From NCBI GenBank assembly GCA_963853835.1, contig OY970824.1, forward strand, positions 40,680,727 to 40,744,726: a stretch of DNA of 64,000 bases, given 5' to 3'. Position 1 is the stretch's first letter; every line of letters begins with the position of its first letter. The notes beneath the pieces were generated by a model that was not told where the DNA came from, did no database searches, and saw only the letters and a program-made list of their open reading frames with translations. Made by a program: the position numbers and the translations under genes. Origin of the DNA: Calendula officinalis. Taxonomy: Eukaryota; Streptophyta; Magnoliopsida; Asterales; Asteraceae. Shown here one piece after another: positions 35,201 to 49,841 of the stretch.

Positions 35201-38160
35201 ACTTCAACCTCGGCCCGAACTCCGACCTCGGCCCGAACTTCAACCTCGGCTCGAACATCATCCTCGGCCCGAACACCGAACTTCAGCCCGAACACCACTT
35301 CGGCCCGAACATCCCACTTCGGCCCGAACACCACTTCGGGCCGAACATCCCTCTTCGGCCCGAACTCTTCAATATCCTAGATTGTGTGACAAAAGATGCT
35401 ATACTAATACATTCATAACTTTCAGCTCGGGTGTCCGTTTCACGCCCACGAGTAACCAAAATAGATGGTTCGTTCGTCACTGCCAAGAACAAGTTCGGCC
35501 TGAACTCTTCACTGTTCCCGGCCCGAACTTCATTTTCGGCCCGAACTTCAACCTCGGCCCGAACTTCAACCTCGGCCCGAACTACGACCTCGGCCCGAAC
35601 TTCAACCTCGGACTGAACATCATGCTCGGCCCGAACACCGAACTTCGGCCCGAACACCACTTCGGCCCGAACATCCCACTTCGGCCCGAACACCACTTCG
35701 GCCCGAACATCCCTCTTCGGCCCGAACTCTTCAATATCCAAGATTGTGTGACAAAAGGTGCTATACTAAAACATTCATAACTTTCAGCTCGGGTGTCCGT
35801 TTCACGCCCACGAGTAACCAAAATTGATGGTTCGTTCGTCACTGCCAAGAACAAGTTCGGCCCGAACTCTTCACTGTTCCCGGCCCGAACTTCATTTTCG
35901 GCCCGAACTTCAACCTCGGCCCGAACTACGACCTCGGCATGAACTTCAACCTCGGACCGAACATCATGCTCGGCCCGAACACCGAACTTCGGCCCGAACA
36001 CCACTTCGGCCCTAACATCCCACTTCGGCCCGAACACCACTTCTGCCCGAACATCACTCTTCGGCCCGAGCTCTTCAATATCCAAGATTGTGTGACAAAA
36101 GGTGCTATACTAAAACATTCATAACTTTCAGTTCGGGTATCCGTTTCACGCCCACGAGTAAGCAAAATAGCTGGTTCGTTCGTCACTGCCAAGAACAAGT
36201 TCGGCCCGAACTCTTCACTGTTCCCGGCCCGAACTTCATTTTCGGCCCGAACTTCAACCTCGGGCCGAACTCCGACCTCGGCCCAAACTTCAACCTCGGC
36301 TCGAACATCATCCACGGCCCGAACACCGAACGATGGCCCGAACACCACTTCGGCCCGAACATCCCACTTCGGCCCGAACACCACTTCGGCCCGAACATCC
36401 CTCTTCGGCCCGAACTCTTCAATATCCAAGATTGTGTGACAAAAGGTGCTATACTAAAACATTCATAACTTTCATCTCAGGTGTCCGTTTCACGCCCACG
36501 AGTAACCAAAATAGCTGGTTCATTCGTCACTGCCAAGAACAAGTTCGGCCTGAACTCTTCACTGTTCCCGGCCCGAACTTCCTTTTCGGCCCGAACTTCA
36601 ACCTCGGCCTGAACTTCAACCTCGGCCCGAACTCCGACCTCGGCCCGAACATCATTCTCGGCCCGAACACCGAACTTCAGCCCGAACACCACTTCGGCCC
36701 GAACATCCCACTTCGGCCCGAACACCACTTCGGCCGGAACATCCCTCTTCGGCCCGAACTCTTCAATATCCAAGATTGTGTGACAAAAGGTGCCATTCTA
36801 AAACATTCATAACTTTCAGCTCGGGTGTCCGTTTCACGCCCACGAGTAACCAAAATAGCCGGTTCGTTCGTCACTGCCAAGAACAATTTCGGCCCGAACT
36901 CTTCACTGTTCCCGGCCCGAACTTCAACCTCGTCCCGAACTTCAACCTCGGCCCGAACTCCGACCTCGGCCCGAACTTCAACCTCGGACCGAACATCATG
37001 CTCGGCCCGAACACCGAACTTCGGCTCGAACATCCCACTTCGGCCCGAACACCACTTCGGCCCTAACATCCCTCTTCAGCCCGAACTCTTCAATATCCAA
37101 GATTGTGTGACAAAAGGTGCTATACTAAAACAATCATAACTTTCAGCTCGGGTGTCCGTTTCACGCCCACGAGTAACCAAAATAGATGGTTCGTTCGTCA
37201 CTGCCAAGAACAAGTTCGGCCCGAACTCTTCACTGTTCCCGACCCGAACTTCATTTTCGGCCCGAACTTCAACCTCGGCCCGAACTCCGACCTCGGCCCG
37301 AACTTCAACCTCGGCCCGAACATCATCCTCGGCCCGAACACCGAACTTCAGCCCGAACACCACTTTGGCCCGAACAACCCACTTCGGCCCGAACACCAAT
37401 TTGGCCCGAACATCACTCTTCGGCCCGAACTCTTCAATATCCAAGATTGTGTGACAAAAGGTGCTATACTAAAACATTTATAACTTTCAGTTCGGGTGTC
37501 CGTTTCACGCCCACGAGTAAGCAAAATAGCTGGTTCGTTCGTCACTGCCAAGAACAAGTTCGGCCGGAACTCTTCACTGTTCCCGGCCCGAACTTCATTT
37601 TCGGCCCGAACTTCAACCTCGGTCCGAACTCCGACCTCGGCCCGAACTTCAACCTCGGCCCGAACATCATCCTCGGCCCGAACACCAAACTTCGGCCCGA
37701 ACACCACTTCGGCCCGAACATCCCACTTCGGCCCGAACATCACTCTTCGGCCCGAACTCTTCAATATCCAAGATTGTGTGACAAAAGGTGCTATACTAAA
37801 ACATTCATAACTTTCAGTTCGGGTGTTCGTTTCACGCCCACGAGTAAGCAAAATAGCTGGTTCTATCCTCATTGCCAAGAACAAGTTCGGCCCGAACTCT
37901 TCACTGTTCCCGGCCCGAAATTCATTTTCGGCCAAAACTTCAACCTCGGCCCGAACTCCGACCTCGGCCCGAACTTCAACCTCGGCTCGAACATCATCCT
38001 CGGCCCGAACACCGAACTTCAGCCCGAACACCACTTCGGCCCGAACATCCCACTTCGGCCCGAACACCACTTCGGCCCGAACATCCCACTTCAGTCCGAA
38101 CTCTTCAATATCCAAGATTGTGTGACAAAAGGTGCTATACTAAAACATTCATAACTTTCA
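32251..38160. repeat. Near-identical duplication at 3,080-bp offset
   Basis: Bases ~32,251-35,080 recur at ~35,331-38,160. Rare variants recur at exactly +3,080: atatcctagattg with aaaagatgctatactaatac, aaaattgatgg, tccacggcccg with cgaacgatggccc, ttcatctcagg, aaaacaatcataac, and ttctatcctcattgcc. I found one substitution by eye (32,859 c versus 35,939 a). Between the copies the ttctatcctcattgcc monomer is itself doubled (34,743 and 35,087). Confidence 0.9.
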
Positions 38161-38492
38161 GCTCGGGTGTCCGTTTCACGCCCACGAGTAACCAAAATAG
38201 CTGGTTCATTCGTCACTGCCAAGAACAAGTTCGGCCCGAACTCTTCACTGTTCCCGGGCCGAACTTCATTTTCGGCCCGAACTTCAACCTCGGCCCGAAC
38301 TCCGACCTCGGCCCAAACATCATTCTCGGCCCGAACACCGAACTTCGGCCCGAACACTACTTCGGCCCGAACATCCCACTTCGGCCCGAACACCATTTCG
38401 GCCCGAACATCATTCTTCGGCTCGAACTCTTCAATATCCAAGATTGTGTGACAAAAGGTGCCATACTAAAACATTCATAACTTTCAGCTCGG

Positions 38493-41400
38493 GTGTCCGT
38501 TTCACGCCCACGAGTAAGCAAAATAGCTGGTTCGTTCGTCACTGCCAAGAACAAGTTCGGCCCGAACTCTTCACAGTTCCCGGCCCGAACTTCATTTTCG
38601 GCCCGAACTTCAACCTCGGTCCGAACTCCGACCTCGGCCCGAACTTCAACCTCGGCCCGAAAATCATCCTCGGCCCGAACACCAAACTTCGGCCCGAACA
38701 CCACTTCGGCCCGAACATCCCACTTCGGCCCGAACATCACTCTTCGGCCCGAACTCTTCAATATCCAAGATTGTGTGACAAAAGGTGCTATACTAAAACA
38801 TTCATAACTTTCAGTTCGGGTGTTAGTTTCACGCCCACGAGTAAGCAAAATAGCTGGTTCTATCGTCATTGCCAAGAACAAGTTCGGCCCGAACTCTTCA
38901 CTGTTCCCGGCCCGAAATTCATTTTCGGCCAAAACTTCAACCTCGGCCCGAACTCCGACCTCGGCCCGAACTTCAACCTCGGCTCGAACATCATCCTCGG
39001 CCCGAACACCGAACTTCAGCCCGAACACCACTTCGGCCCGAACATCCCACTTCGGCCCGAACACCACTTCGGCCCGAACATCCCACTTCCGTCCGAACTC
39101 TTCAATATCCGAGATTGTGTGACAAAAGGTGCTATACTAAAACATTCATAACTTTCAGCTCGGGTGTCCGTTTCACGCCCACGAGTAACCAAAATAGCTG
39201 GTTCATTCGTCACTGCCAAGAACAAGTTCGGCCCGAACTCTTCACTGTTCCCGGGCCGAACTTCATTTTCGGCCCGAACTTCAACCTCGGCCCGAACTCC
39301 GACCTCGGCCCAAACATCATTCTCGGCCCGAACACCGAACTTCGGCCCGAACACTACTTCGGCCCGAACATCCCACTTCGGCCCGAACACCACTTCGGCC
39401 CGAACATCACTCTTCGGCTCGAACTCTTCAATATCCAAGATTGTGTGACAAAAGGTGCCATACTAAAACATTCATAACTTTCAGCTCGGGTGTCCGTTTC
39501 ACACCCACGAGTAACCAAAATAGCCGGTTCGTTCGTCTCTGCCAAGAACAAGTTCGGCCCGAACTCTTCACTGTTCCCGGCCCGAACTTCAACCTCGGCC
39601 AGAACTTCAACCTCGGCCCGAACTCTGACCTCGGCCCGAACTTCAACCTCGGACCGAACATCATGCTCGGCCCGAACACCGAACTTCGGCTCGAACATCC
39701 CACTTCGGCCCGAACACCACTTCGGCCCTAACATCCCTCTTCAGCCCGAACTCTTCAATATCCAAGATTGTGTGACAAAAGGTGCTATACTAAAACATTC
39801 ATAACTTTCAGCTCGGGTGTCCGTTTCACGCCCACGAGTAACCAAAATAGATGGTTCGTTCGTCACTGCCAAGAACAAGTTCGGCCCGAACTCTTCACTG
39901 TTCCCGACCCGAACTTCATTTTCGGCCCGAACTTCAACCTCGGCCCGAACTCCGACCTCGGCCCGAACTTCAACCTCGGCCCGAACATCATCCTCGGCCC
40001 GAACACCGAACTTCAGCCCGAATACCACTTTGGCCCGAACAACCCACTTCGGCCCGAACACCACTTTGGCCCGAACATCACTCTTCGGCCCGAACTCTTC
40101 AATATCCAAAATTGTGTGACAAATGGTGCTATACTAAAACATTTATAACTTTCAGTTCGGGTGTCCGTTTCACGCCCACGAGTTAGCAAAATAGCTGGTT
40201 CGTTCGTCACTGCCAAGAACAAGTTCGGCCCGAACTCTTCACAGTTCCCGGCCCGAACTTCATTTTCGGCCCGAACTTCAACCTCGGTCCGAACTCCGAC
40301 CTCGGCCCGAACTTCAACCTCGGCCCGAACATCATCCTCGGCCCGAACACCAAACTTCGGCCCGAACACCACTTCGGCCCGAACATCCCACTTCGGCCCG
40401 AACATCACTCTTCGGCCCGAACTCTTCAATATCCAAGATTGTGTGACAAAAGGTGCTATACTAAAACATTCATAACTTTCAGTTCGGGTGTTCGTTTCAC
40501 GCCCACGAGTAAGCAAAATAGCTGGTTCGTTCGTCATTACCAAGAACAAGTTCGGCCCGAACTCTTCACTGTTCCCGGCCCGAAATTCATTTTCGGCCAA
40601 AACTTTAACCTCGGCCCGAACTCTGACCTCGGCCCGAACTTCAACATCGGCTCGAACATCATCCTCGGCCCGAACACCGAACTTCAGCCCGAACACCACT
40701 TCGGCCCGAACAACCCACTTCGGCCCGAACACCACTTCGGCCCGAACATCCCACTTCAGTCCGAACTCTTCAATATCCGAGATTGTGTGACAAAAGGTGC
40801 TATACTAAAACATTCATAACTTTCAGCTCGGGTGTCCGTTTCACGCCCAGGAGTAACCAAAATAGCTGGTTCATTCGTCACTGCCAAGAACAAGTTCGGC
40901 CCGAACTCTTCACTGTTCCCGGCCCGAACTTCATTTTCGGCCCGAACTTCAACCTCGGGCCGAACTCCGACCTCGGCCCAAACTTCAACCTCGGCTCGAA
41001 CATCATCCACGGCCCGAACACCGAACTTTGGCCCGAACACCACTTCGGCCCGAACATCCCACTTCGGCCCGAACACCACTTCGGCCGGAACATCCCTCTT
41101 CGGCCCGAACTCTTCAATATCCAAGATTGTGTGACAAAAGGTGCCATACAAAAACATTCATAACTTTCAGCTCGGGTGTCCGTTTCACGCCCACGAGTAA
41201 CCAAAATAGCCGGTTCGTTCGTCACTGCCAAGAACAAGTTCGGCCCGAACTCTTCACTGTTCCCGACCCGAACTTCAACCTCGGCCCGAACTTCAACCTC
41301 GGCCCGAACTCCGACCTCGGCCCGAACTTCAACCTCGGACCGAACATCATGCTCGGCCCGAACACCGAACTTCGGCTCGAACATCCCACTTCGGCCCGAA

Positions 41401-42843
41401 CACCACTTCGTCCCTAACATCCCTCTTCAGCCCGAACTCTTCAATATCCAAGATTGTGTGACAAAAGGTGCTATACTAAAACATTCATAACTTTCAGCTC
41501 GGGTGTCCGTTTCACGCCCACGAGTAACCAAAATAGATGGTTCGTTCGTCACTGCCAAGAACAAGTTCGGCCCGAACTCTTCACTGTTCCCGACCCGAAC
41601 TTCATTTTCGGCCCGAACTTCAACCTCGGCCCGAACTCCAACCTCGGACCGAACTTCAACCTCGGCCCGAACATCATCCTCGGCCCGAACACCGAACTTC
41701 AGCCCGAACACCACTTTGGCCCGAACAACCCACTTCGGCCCGAACACCACTTTGGCCCGAACATCACTCTTCGGCCCGAACTCTTCAATATCCAAGATTG
41801 TGTGACAAAAGGTGCTATACTAAAACATTTATAACTTTCAGTTCGGGTGTCCGTTTCACGCCCACGAGTAAGCAAAATAGCTGGTTCGTTCGTCACTACC
41901 AAGAACAAGTTCGGCCCGAACTCTTCACTGTTCCCGGCCCGAACGTCATTTTCGGCCCGAACTTCAACCTCGGCCTGAACTCCGACCTCAGCCCGAACAT
42001 CATCCTCGGCCCGAACACCAAACCTCGGCCCGAACACCACTTCGGCCCGAACATCCCACTTCGGCCCGAACATCACTCTTCGGCCCGAACTCTTCAATAT
42101 CCAAGATTGTGTGACAAAAGGTGCTATACTAAAACATTCATAACTTTCAGTTCGGGTGTTCGTTTCACGCCCACGAGTAAGCAAAATAGCTGGTTCGTTC
42201 GTCATTGCCAAGAACAAGTTCGGCCCGAACTCTTCACTGTTCCCGGCCCGAAATTCATTTTCGGCCAAAACTTCAACCTCGGCCCGAACTCCGACCTCGG
42301 ACCGAACTTCAACCTCGGCTCGAACATCATCCTCGGCCCGAACACCGAACTTCAGCCCGAACACCACTTCGGCCCGAACATCCCACTTCGGCCCGAACAC
42401 ATCTTCGGCCCAAACATCCCACTTCAGTCCGAACTCTTCAATATCCAAGATTGTGTGACAAAAGGTGCTATACTAAAACATTCATAACTTTCAGCTCGGG
42501 TGTCCGTTTCACGCCCACGAGTAACCAAAATAGCTGGTTCATTCGTCACTGCCAAGAACAAGTTCGGCCCGAACTCTTCACTGTTCCCGGCCCGAACTTC
42601 ATTTTCGGCCCGAACTTCAACCTCGGCCCGAACTCCGACCTCGGCCCGAACATCATTCTCGGCCCGAACATCATTCTCGGCACGAACACCGAACTTCGGC
42701 CCGAACACTACTTCGGCCCGAACATCCCACTTCTGCCCGAACACCACTTCGGCCCGAACATCACTCTTCGGCTCGAACTCTTCAATATCCAAGATTGTGT
42801 GACAAAAGGTGTTATACTAAAACATTCATAACTTTCAGTTCGG
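38493..42843. repeat. Higher-order repeat, 5-mer, ~1.67 kb, two and a half copies
   Basis: Units near 38,493, 38,820, 39,164, 39,490 and 39,817 correspond to 40,161, 40,488, 40,832, 41,176 and 41,503, then 41,847, 42,156 and 42,500. Offsets are 1,668 or 1,686 bp, differing by one 18-bp subrepeat. Shared marks include cacagttcccgg, gcccgaaattc with ggccaaaactt, and cactttggcccgaacaaccc. Confidence 0.82.
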
Positions 42844-45837
42844 GTGTCCGTTTCACGCCCACGAGTAAGCAAAATCGCTGGTTCGTTCGTCACTGCCAAG
42901 AACAAGTTCGGCTCGAACTCTTCTCTGTTCCCGGCCCGAACTTCATTTTCGGCCCGAACTTCAACCTCGGCCCGAACTCCGACCTCGGCCCGAACTTCAA
43001 CCTCGGCCCGAACATCATCCTCGGCCCGAACACCACTTCGGCCTGAACATCCCACTTCGGCCCGAACACCACTTCGGCCCGAACATCACTCTTCGGCCCG
43101 AACTCTTCAATATCCAAGATTGTGTGACAAAAGGTGCTATACTAAAACATTCACAACTTTCAGTTCGGGTGTCCGTTTCACACCCTCGAGTAAGCAAAAT
43201 AGGTGGTGCGTTCGTCACTGCCAAGAACAAGTTCGGCCCGAACTCTTCACTGTTCCCGGCCCGAACTTCATTTTCGGCCCGAACTTCAACCTCGGCCCGA
43301 ACTTCAACCTCGGCCCGAACCCCGACCTTGGCCCGAACATCATTCTCGGCCCGAACACCGAACTTCAGCCCGAACACTACTTCGGCCCGAACATCCCACT
43401 TCGGCCCGAACACCACTTCGGCCCGAACATTCCTCTTCGGCCCGAACTCTTCAATATCCAAGATTGTGTGACAAAAGGTGCTATTCTAAAACATTCATAA
43501 CTTTCAGTTCGGGTGTCCATTTTACGCCCACGAGTAACCAAAATAGCTGGTTCGTTCGTCACTGCCAAAAACAAGTTCGGCCCGAACTCCTCACTGTTCC
43601 CGGCCCGAACTTCATTTACGGCCCGAACTTCAACCTCGGCCCGAACTCCAACCTTGGCCCGAACTTCAACCTCGGCCCGAACATCATCCTCGTCCCGAAC
43701 ACCACTTCGGCCCGAACATCCCACTTCAGCCCGAACACCACTTCGGCCCGAACATCCCTCTTCGGCCCGAACTCTTCAATATCCAAGATTGTGTTACAAA
43801 AGGTGCTATACTAAAAATTCATAACTTTCAGCTCGGGTGTCCGTTTCACGCCCACGAGTAACCAAAATAGCTGGTTCATTCGTCAGTGCAAAGAACAAGT
43901 TCGGCCCGAACTCTTCACTGTTCCCGGCCCGAACTTCATTTTCGGCCCGAATTTCAAACTCGGCCCGAACTCCGACCTTGGCCCGAACTCCGACCTCGGC
44001 CCGAACATCATCCTCGGCCCGAACACCGAACTTCAGCCCGAACACCACTTCGGCCCGAACATCCCACTTCGGCCCGAACACCACTTCGGCCGGAGCATCC
44101 CTCTTCGGCCCGAACTCTTCAATATCTAAGATTGTGTGACAAAAGGTGCTATACTAAAACATTCATAACTTTCAGCTCAGGTGTCCGTTTCACGCCCACG
44201 AGTAACCAAAATAGATGGTTCGTTCGTCACTGCCAAGAACAAGTTCGGACCGAACTCTTCACTGTTCCCGACCCGAACTTCATTTTCGGCCCGAACTTCA
44301 ACCTCGGCCCGAACTCCGACCTCGGCCCGAACTTCAACCTCGGCCCGAACATCATCCTCGGCCCGAACACCGAACTTCGGCCCGAACACCACTTCGGCCC
44401 GAACATCCCACTTCGGCCCGAACACCACTTCGGCCCGAACATCACTCTTCGGCCCGAACTCTTCAATATCCAAGATTGTGTGACAAAGGTGCTATACTAA
44501 AACATTCATAACTTTCAGTTCGGGTGTTCGTTTCACGGCCACGAGTAAGCAAAGTAGCTGGTTCATTCGTCACTGCCAAGAACAAGTTCGGCCCGAACTC
44601 TTCACTGTTCCCGGCCCGAACTTCATTTTCGGCCAAAACTTCAACCTCGGCCCGAACTCCGACCTCGGCCCGAACTTCAACCTCGGCTCGAACATCATCC
44701 TCGGCCCGAACACCGAACTTCGGCCCGAACACCGAACTTCGGCCCGAACATCCCACTTAGGCCCGAACACCACTTCGGCCCGAACATCCCTCTTCAACCC
44801 GAACTCTTCAATATCCAAGATTTTGTGACAAAAGGTGCTATACTAAAACATTCATAACTTTCAGCTCGGATGTCCGTTTCACGCCCACGAGTAACCAAAA
44901 TAGCTGGATCATTCGTCACTGCCAAGAACAAGTTCGGCCCGAGCTCTTCACTGTTCCCGGTCCGAACTTCATTTTTGGCCCGAACTTCAACCTCGGCCCG
45001 AACTCCGAACTCGGCCCGAACATCATTCTCGGCCCGAACACCGAACTTCGGCCCGAACACTACTTCGGCCCGAACATCCCACTTCGGCCCGAAAACCACT
45101 TCGGCCCGAACATCCCTCTTCGGCCCGAACTCTTCAATATCCAAGATTGTGTGACAAAAGGTGCTATACTAAAACATTCATAACTTTCAGCTCGGGTGTC
45201 CGTTTCACGCCCACGAGTAACCAAAATAGCTGGTTCGTTCGTCAATGCCAAGAACAAGTTCGGCCCGAACTCTTCATTGTTCCCGGCCCGAACTTCATTT
45301 ACGGCCCGAACTTCAACCTCGGCCCGAACTCCGACCTCGGCCCGAACTTCAACCTCGGCCCGAACATCATCCTCGGCCCGAACACCACTTCGGCCTGAAC
45401 ACCACTTCGGCCTGAACATCCCACTTCGGCCCGAACACCACTTCGGCCCGAACATCCCTCTTCGGCCCGAACTCTTCAATATCCAAGATTGTGTGACAAA
45501 AGGTGCTATACTAAAACATTCATAACTTTCAGCTCGGGTGTCCGTTTCACGCCCACGAGTAACCAAAATAGCTGGTTCATTCGTCACTGCCAAGAACAAG
45601 TTCGGCCCTAACTCTTCACTGTTCCCGGCCCGAACTTCAACCTCGGCCCGAACTTCAACCTCGGCCCGAACTCCGACCTTGGCCCGAACATCATTCTCGA
45701 CCCGAACACCGAACTTCGGCCTGAACACTACTTCGGCCCGAACATCCCACTTCGGCCCGAACACCACTTCGGCCCAAACATCCCTCTTCGGCCCGAACAC
45801 CACTTCGGCCCGAACATCCCTCTTCGGCCCGAACTCT

Positions 45838-45860
45838 TCAATATCCAAGACTATACTAGA
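45838..45860. repeat. Monomer core with 17-bp deletion
   Basis: The core reads atatccaaga directly followed by ctatactag. The 17 bases ttgtgtgacaaaaggtg present in other monomers are absent. The next unit also carries cataacattcagc and gtgtccatttcacg. A private event, seen once in the window. Confidence 0.85.
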
Positions 45861-46914
45861 ACATTCATAACATTCAGCTCGGGTGTCCATTTCACGCCCA
45901 CGAGTAACCAAAATAGCTGGTTCATTCGTCACTGCCAAGAACAAGTTCGGCCCGAACTCTTCACTGTTTCCGGCCCGAACTTCATTTTCGGCCCGAACTT
46001 CAACCTCGGCCCGAACTTCAACCTCGGCCCGAACTCCGACCTTGGCCCGAACATCATTCTCGGCCCGAACACCGAACTTCGGCCTGAACACTACTTCGGC
46101 ACGGACATCCCACTTCGGCCCGAACACCACTTCGGCCCGAACATCCCACTTCAGTCCGAACTCTTCAATATCCAAGATTGTGTGACAAAAGGTGCTATAC
46201 TAAAACATTCATAACTTTCAGCTCGGGTGTCCGTTTCACGCCCACGAGTAACCAAAATAGCTGGTTCATTCGTCACTGCCAAGAACGAGTTCGGCTCGAA
46301 CTCTTCTCTGTTCCCGACCCGAACTTCATTTTCGGCCCGAACTTCAACCTCGGCCCGAACTACGACCTCGGCCCGAACTTCAACCTCGGCCCGAACATCA
46401 TCCTCGGCCCGAACACCGAACTTCAGCCCGAACACCACTTCGGCCCGAACATCCCACTTCGGCCCGAACACCACTTCGGCCCGAACATCACTCTTCGGCC
46501 CGAACTCTTCAATATCCAAGATTGTGTGACAAAAGGTGCTATACTAAAACATTCATAACTTTCAGTTCGGGTGTCCGTTTCACGTCCACGAGTAAGCAAA
46601 ATAGGTGGTTCGTTCGTCACTGCCAAGAACAAGTTCGGCCAGAACTCTTCACTGTTCCCGGCCCGAACTTCATTTTCGGCCCAAACTTCAACCTCGGCCC
46701 GAACTCCGACCTCGGCCCGAACATCAACCTCGGCCCGAACATCATCCTCGGCCCGAACACCGAACTTCGGCCCGAACACCACTTCGGCCCGAACATCCCA
46801 CTTCGGCCCAAACACCACTTCGGCCCGAACATCCCTCTTCGGCCCGAACTCTTCAGTATCCAAGATTGTGTGACAAAAGGTGCTATACTAAAACATTCAT
46901 AACTTTCAGCTCGG

Positions 46915-48306
46915 GTGTCCGTTTCACGCCCACGAGTAACCAAAATAGCTGGTTCATTCGTCACTGCCAATAACAAGTTCGGCCCGAACTCTTCACTGTT
47001 CCCGGCCCGAACTTCATTTTCGGCCCGAACTTCAACCTCGACCCGAACTTCAACCTCGGCCCGAACTCCGACCTCGGCCCGAACATCATTCTCGGCCCGA
47101 ACACCGAACTTCGGCCCGAACACTACTTCAGCCCGAACATCCCACTTCGGCCCGAACACCACTTCGGCCCGAACATTCCTCTTCGGCCCGAACTCTTCAA
47201 TATCCAAGATTGTGTGACAAAAGGTGCTATACTAAAACATTCATAACTTTCAGCTGGGGTGTCCGTTTCATGCCCACGAGTAACCAAAATAGCTGGTTCG
47301 TTCGTCACTGCCAAGAACAAGTTCGGCCCGAACTCTTCACTGTTCCCGGCCCGAACTTCATTTACGGCCCGAACGTCAACCTCGGCCCGAACTTCAACCT
47401 CGGCCCGAACTCCGACCTCGGCCCGAACTTCAACCTCGGCCCGAACATCATCCTCGGCCCGAACACCGAACTTCGGCCCGAACACCACTTCGGCCCGAAC
47501 ATCCCACTTCGGCCCAAACACCACTTCGGCCCGAACATCCCTCTTCGGCCCGAACTCTTCAGTATCCAAGATTGTGTGACAAAAGGTGCTATACTAAAAC
47601 ATTCATAACTTTCAGCTCGGGTGTCCGTTTCACGCCCACGAGTAACCAAAATAGCTGGTTCATTCGTCACTGCCAATAACAAGTTCGGCCCGAACTCTTC
47701 ACTGTTCCCGGCCCGAACTTCATTTTCGGCCCGAACTTCAACCTCGGCCCGAACTTCAACCTCGGCCCGAACTCCGACCTCGGCCCGAACATCATTCTCG
47801 GCCCGAACACCGAACTTCGGCCCGAACACTACTTCAACCCGAACATCCCACTTCGGCCCGAACACCACTTCGGCCCGAACATTCCTCTTCGGCCCGAACT
47901 CTTCAATATCCAAGATTGTGTGACAAAAGGTGCTATACTAAAACATTCATAACTTTCAGCTGGGGTGTCCGTTTCATGCCCACGAGTAACCAAAATAGCT
48001 GGTTCGTTCGTCACTGCCAAGAACAAGTTCGGCCCGAACTCTTCACTGTTCCCGGCCCGAACTTCATTTACGGCCCGAACTTCAACCTCGGCCCGAACTC
48101 CGACCTCGGCCCGAACTTCAACCTCGGCCCGAACATCATCCTCGGCCCGAACACCACTTCGGCCCGAACACCACTTCGGCCCGAACATTCCACTTCGGCC
48201 CGAACACCACTTCGACCCGAACATCCCTCTTCGGCCCGAACTCTTCAATATCCAAGATTGTGTGACAAAAGGTGCTATACTAAAACATTCATAACTTTCA
48301 GCTCGG
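46915..48306. repeat. Higher-order repeat, 2-mer, ~706 bp, two copies
   Basis: Units near 46,915 and 47,259 repeat near 47,621 and 47,965. The pair is marked by gccaataacaag in the first unit and cagctggggtgtccg with tttcatgcccacg in the second. The second copy of the second unit has lost subrepeats (342 bp against 362 bp). Confidence 0.8.
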
Positions 48307-49646
48307 GTGTCCGTTTCACGCCCACGAGTAACTAAAATAGCTGGTTCATTCGTCACTGCCAAGAACAAGTTCGGCCCGAACTCTTCACTGTTCCCGGCCC
48401 GAACTTCATTTTCGGCCCGAACTTCATTTTCGGCCCGAACTTCAACCTCGGCCCGAACTCCGACCTCGGCCCGAACTTCAACCTCGGCCCGAACATCATC
48501 CTCGGCCAGAACACCGAACTTCGGCCCGAACACCACTTCGGCCCGAACATCCCACTTCGGCCCGAACATCACTCTTCGGCCCGAACTCTTCAATATCCAA
48601 GATTGTGTGACAAAAGGTGCTATACTAAAACATTCATAACTTTCAGTTCGGGTGTCCGTTTCACGTCCACGAGTAAGCAAAATAGGTGGTTCGTTCGTCA
48701 CTGCCAAGAACAAGTTCGGCCCGAACTCTTCACTGTTCCCGGCCCGAACTTCATTTTCGGCCCAAACTTCAACCTCGGCCCGAACTCTGACCTCGGCCCG
48801 AACTTCAACCTCGGCCCGAACATCATCCTCGGCCCGAACACCGAACTTCGGCCCGAACACCGAACTTCGGCCCGAACACCACTTCGGCCCGAACATCCCA
48901 CTTCGGCCCAAACACCACTTCGGCCCGAACATCCCTCTTCGGCCCGAACTCTTCAGTATCCAAGATTGTGTGACAAAAGGTGCTATACTAAAACATTCAT
49001 AACTTTCAGCTCGGGTGTCCGTTTCACGCCCACGAGTAACCAAAATAGCTGGTTCATTCGTCACTGCCAATAACAAGTTCGGCCCGAACTCTTCACTGTT
49101 CCCGGCCCGAACTTCATTTTCGGCCCGAACTTCAACCTCGGCCCGAACTCCGACCTCGGCCCGAACATCATTCTCGGCCCGAACACCGAACTTCGGCCCG
49201 AACCCTACTTCGGCCCGAACATCCCACTTCGGCCCGAACACCACTTCGGCCCGAACTTTCCTCTTCGGCCCGAACTCTTCAATATCCAAGATTGTGTGAC
49301 AAAAGGTGCTATACTAAAACATTCATAACTTTCAGCTCGGGTGTCCGTTTCACGCCCACGAGTAACCAAAATAGCTGGTTCGTTCGTCACTGCCAAGAAC
49401 AAGTTCGGCCTGAACTCTTCACTGTTCCCGGCCCGAACTTCATTTACGGCCCGAACTTCAACCTCGGCCCGAACATCATCCTCGGCCCGAACACCACTTC
49501 GGCCCGAACACCACTTTGGCCCGAACATTCCACTTCGGCCCGAACACCACTTCGGCCCGAACATCCCTCTTCGGCCCGAACTCTTCAATATCCAAGATTG
49601 TGTGACAAAAGGTGATATACTAAAACGTTCATAACTTTCAGCTCGG

Positions 49647-49841
49647 GTGTCCGTTTCACGCCCACGAGTAACTAAAATAGCTGGTTCATTCGTCACTGCC
49701 AAGAACAAGTTCGGCCCGAACATTCCACTTCGGCCCGAACACCACTTCGGCCCGAACATCCCTCTTCGGCCCGAACTCTTCAATATCCAAGATTGTGTGA
49801 CAAAAGGTGCTATACTAAAACATTCATAACTTTCAGCTCGG
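49647..49841. repeat. Short 195-bp monomer class (first of six)
   Basis: A complete core followed by only about four subrepeats (cattccactt, accactt and atccctctt types), so about 150 bp of the subrepeat domain is missing. The same class recurs near 51,199, 52,751, 53,614, 55,833 and 58,738, always after a unit carrying ggtgatatactaaaacg. The core joins the subrepeats through cggcccgaacattccac. Confidence 0.88.
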
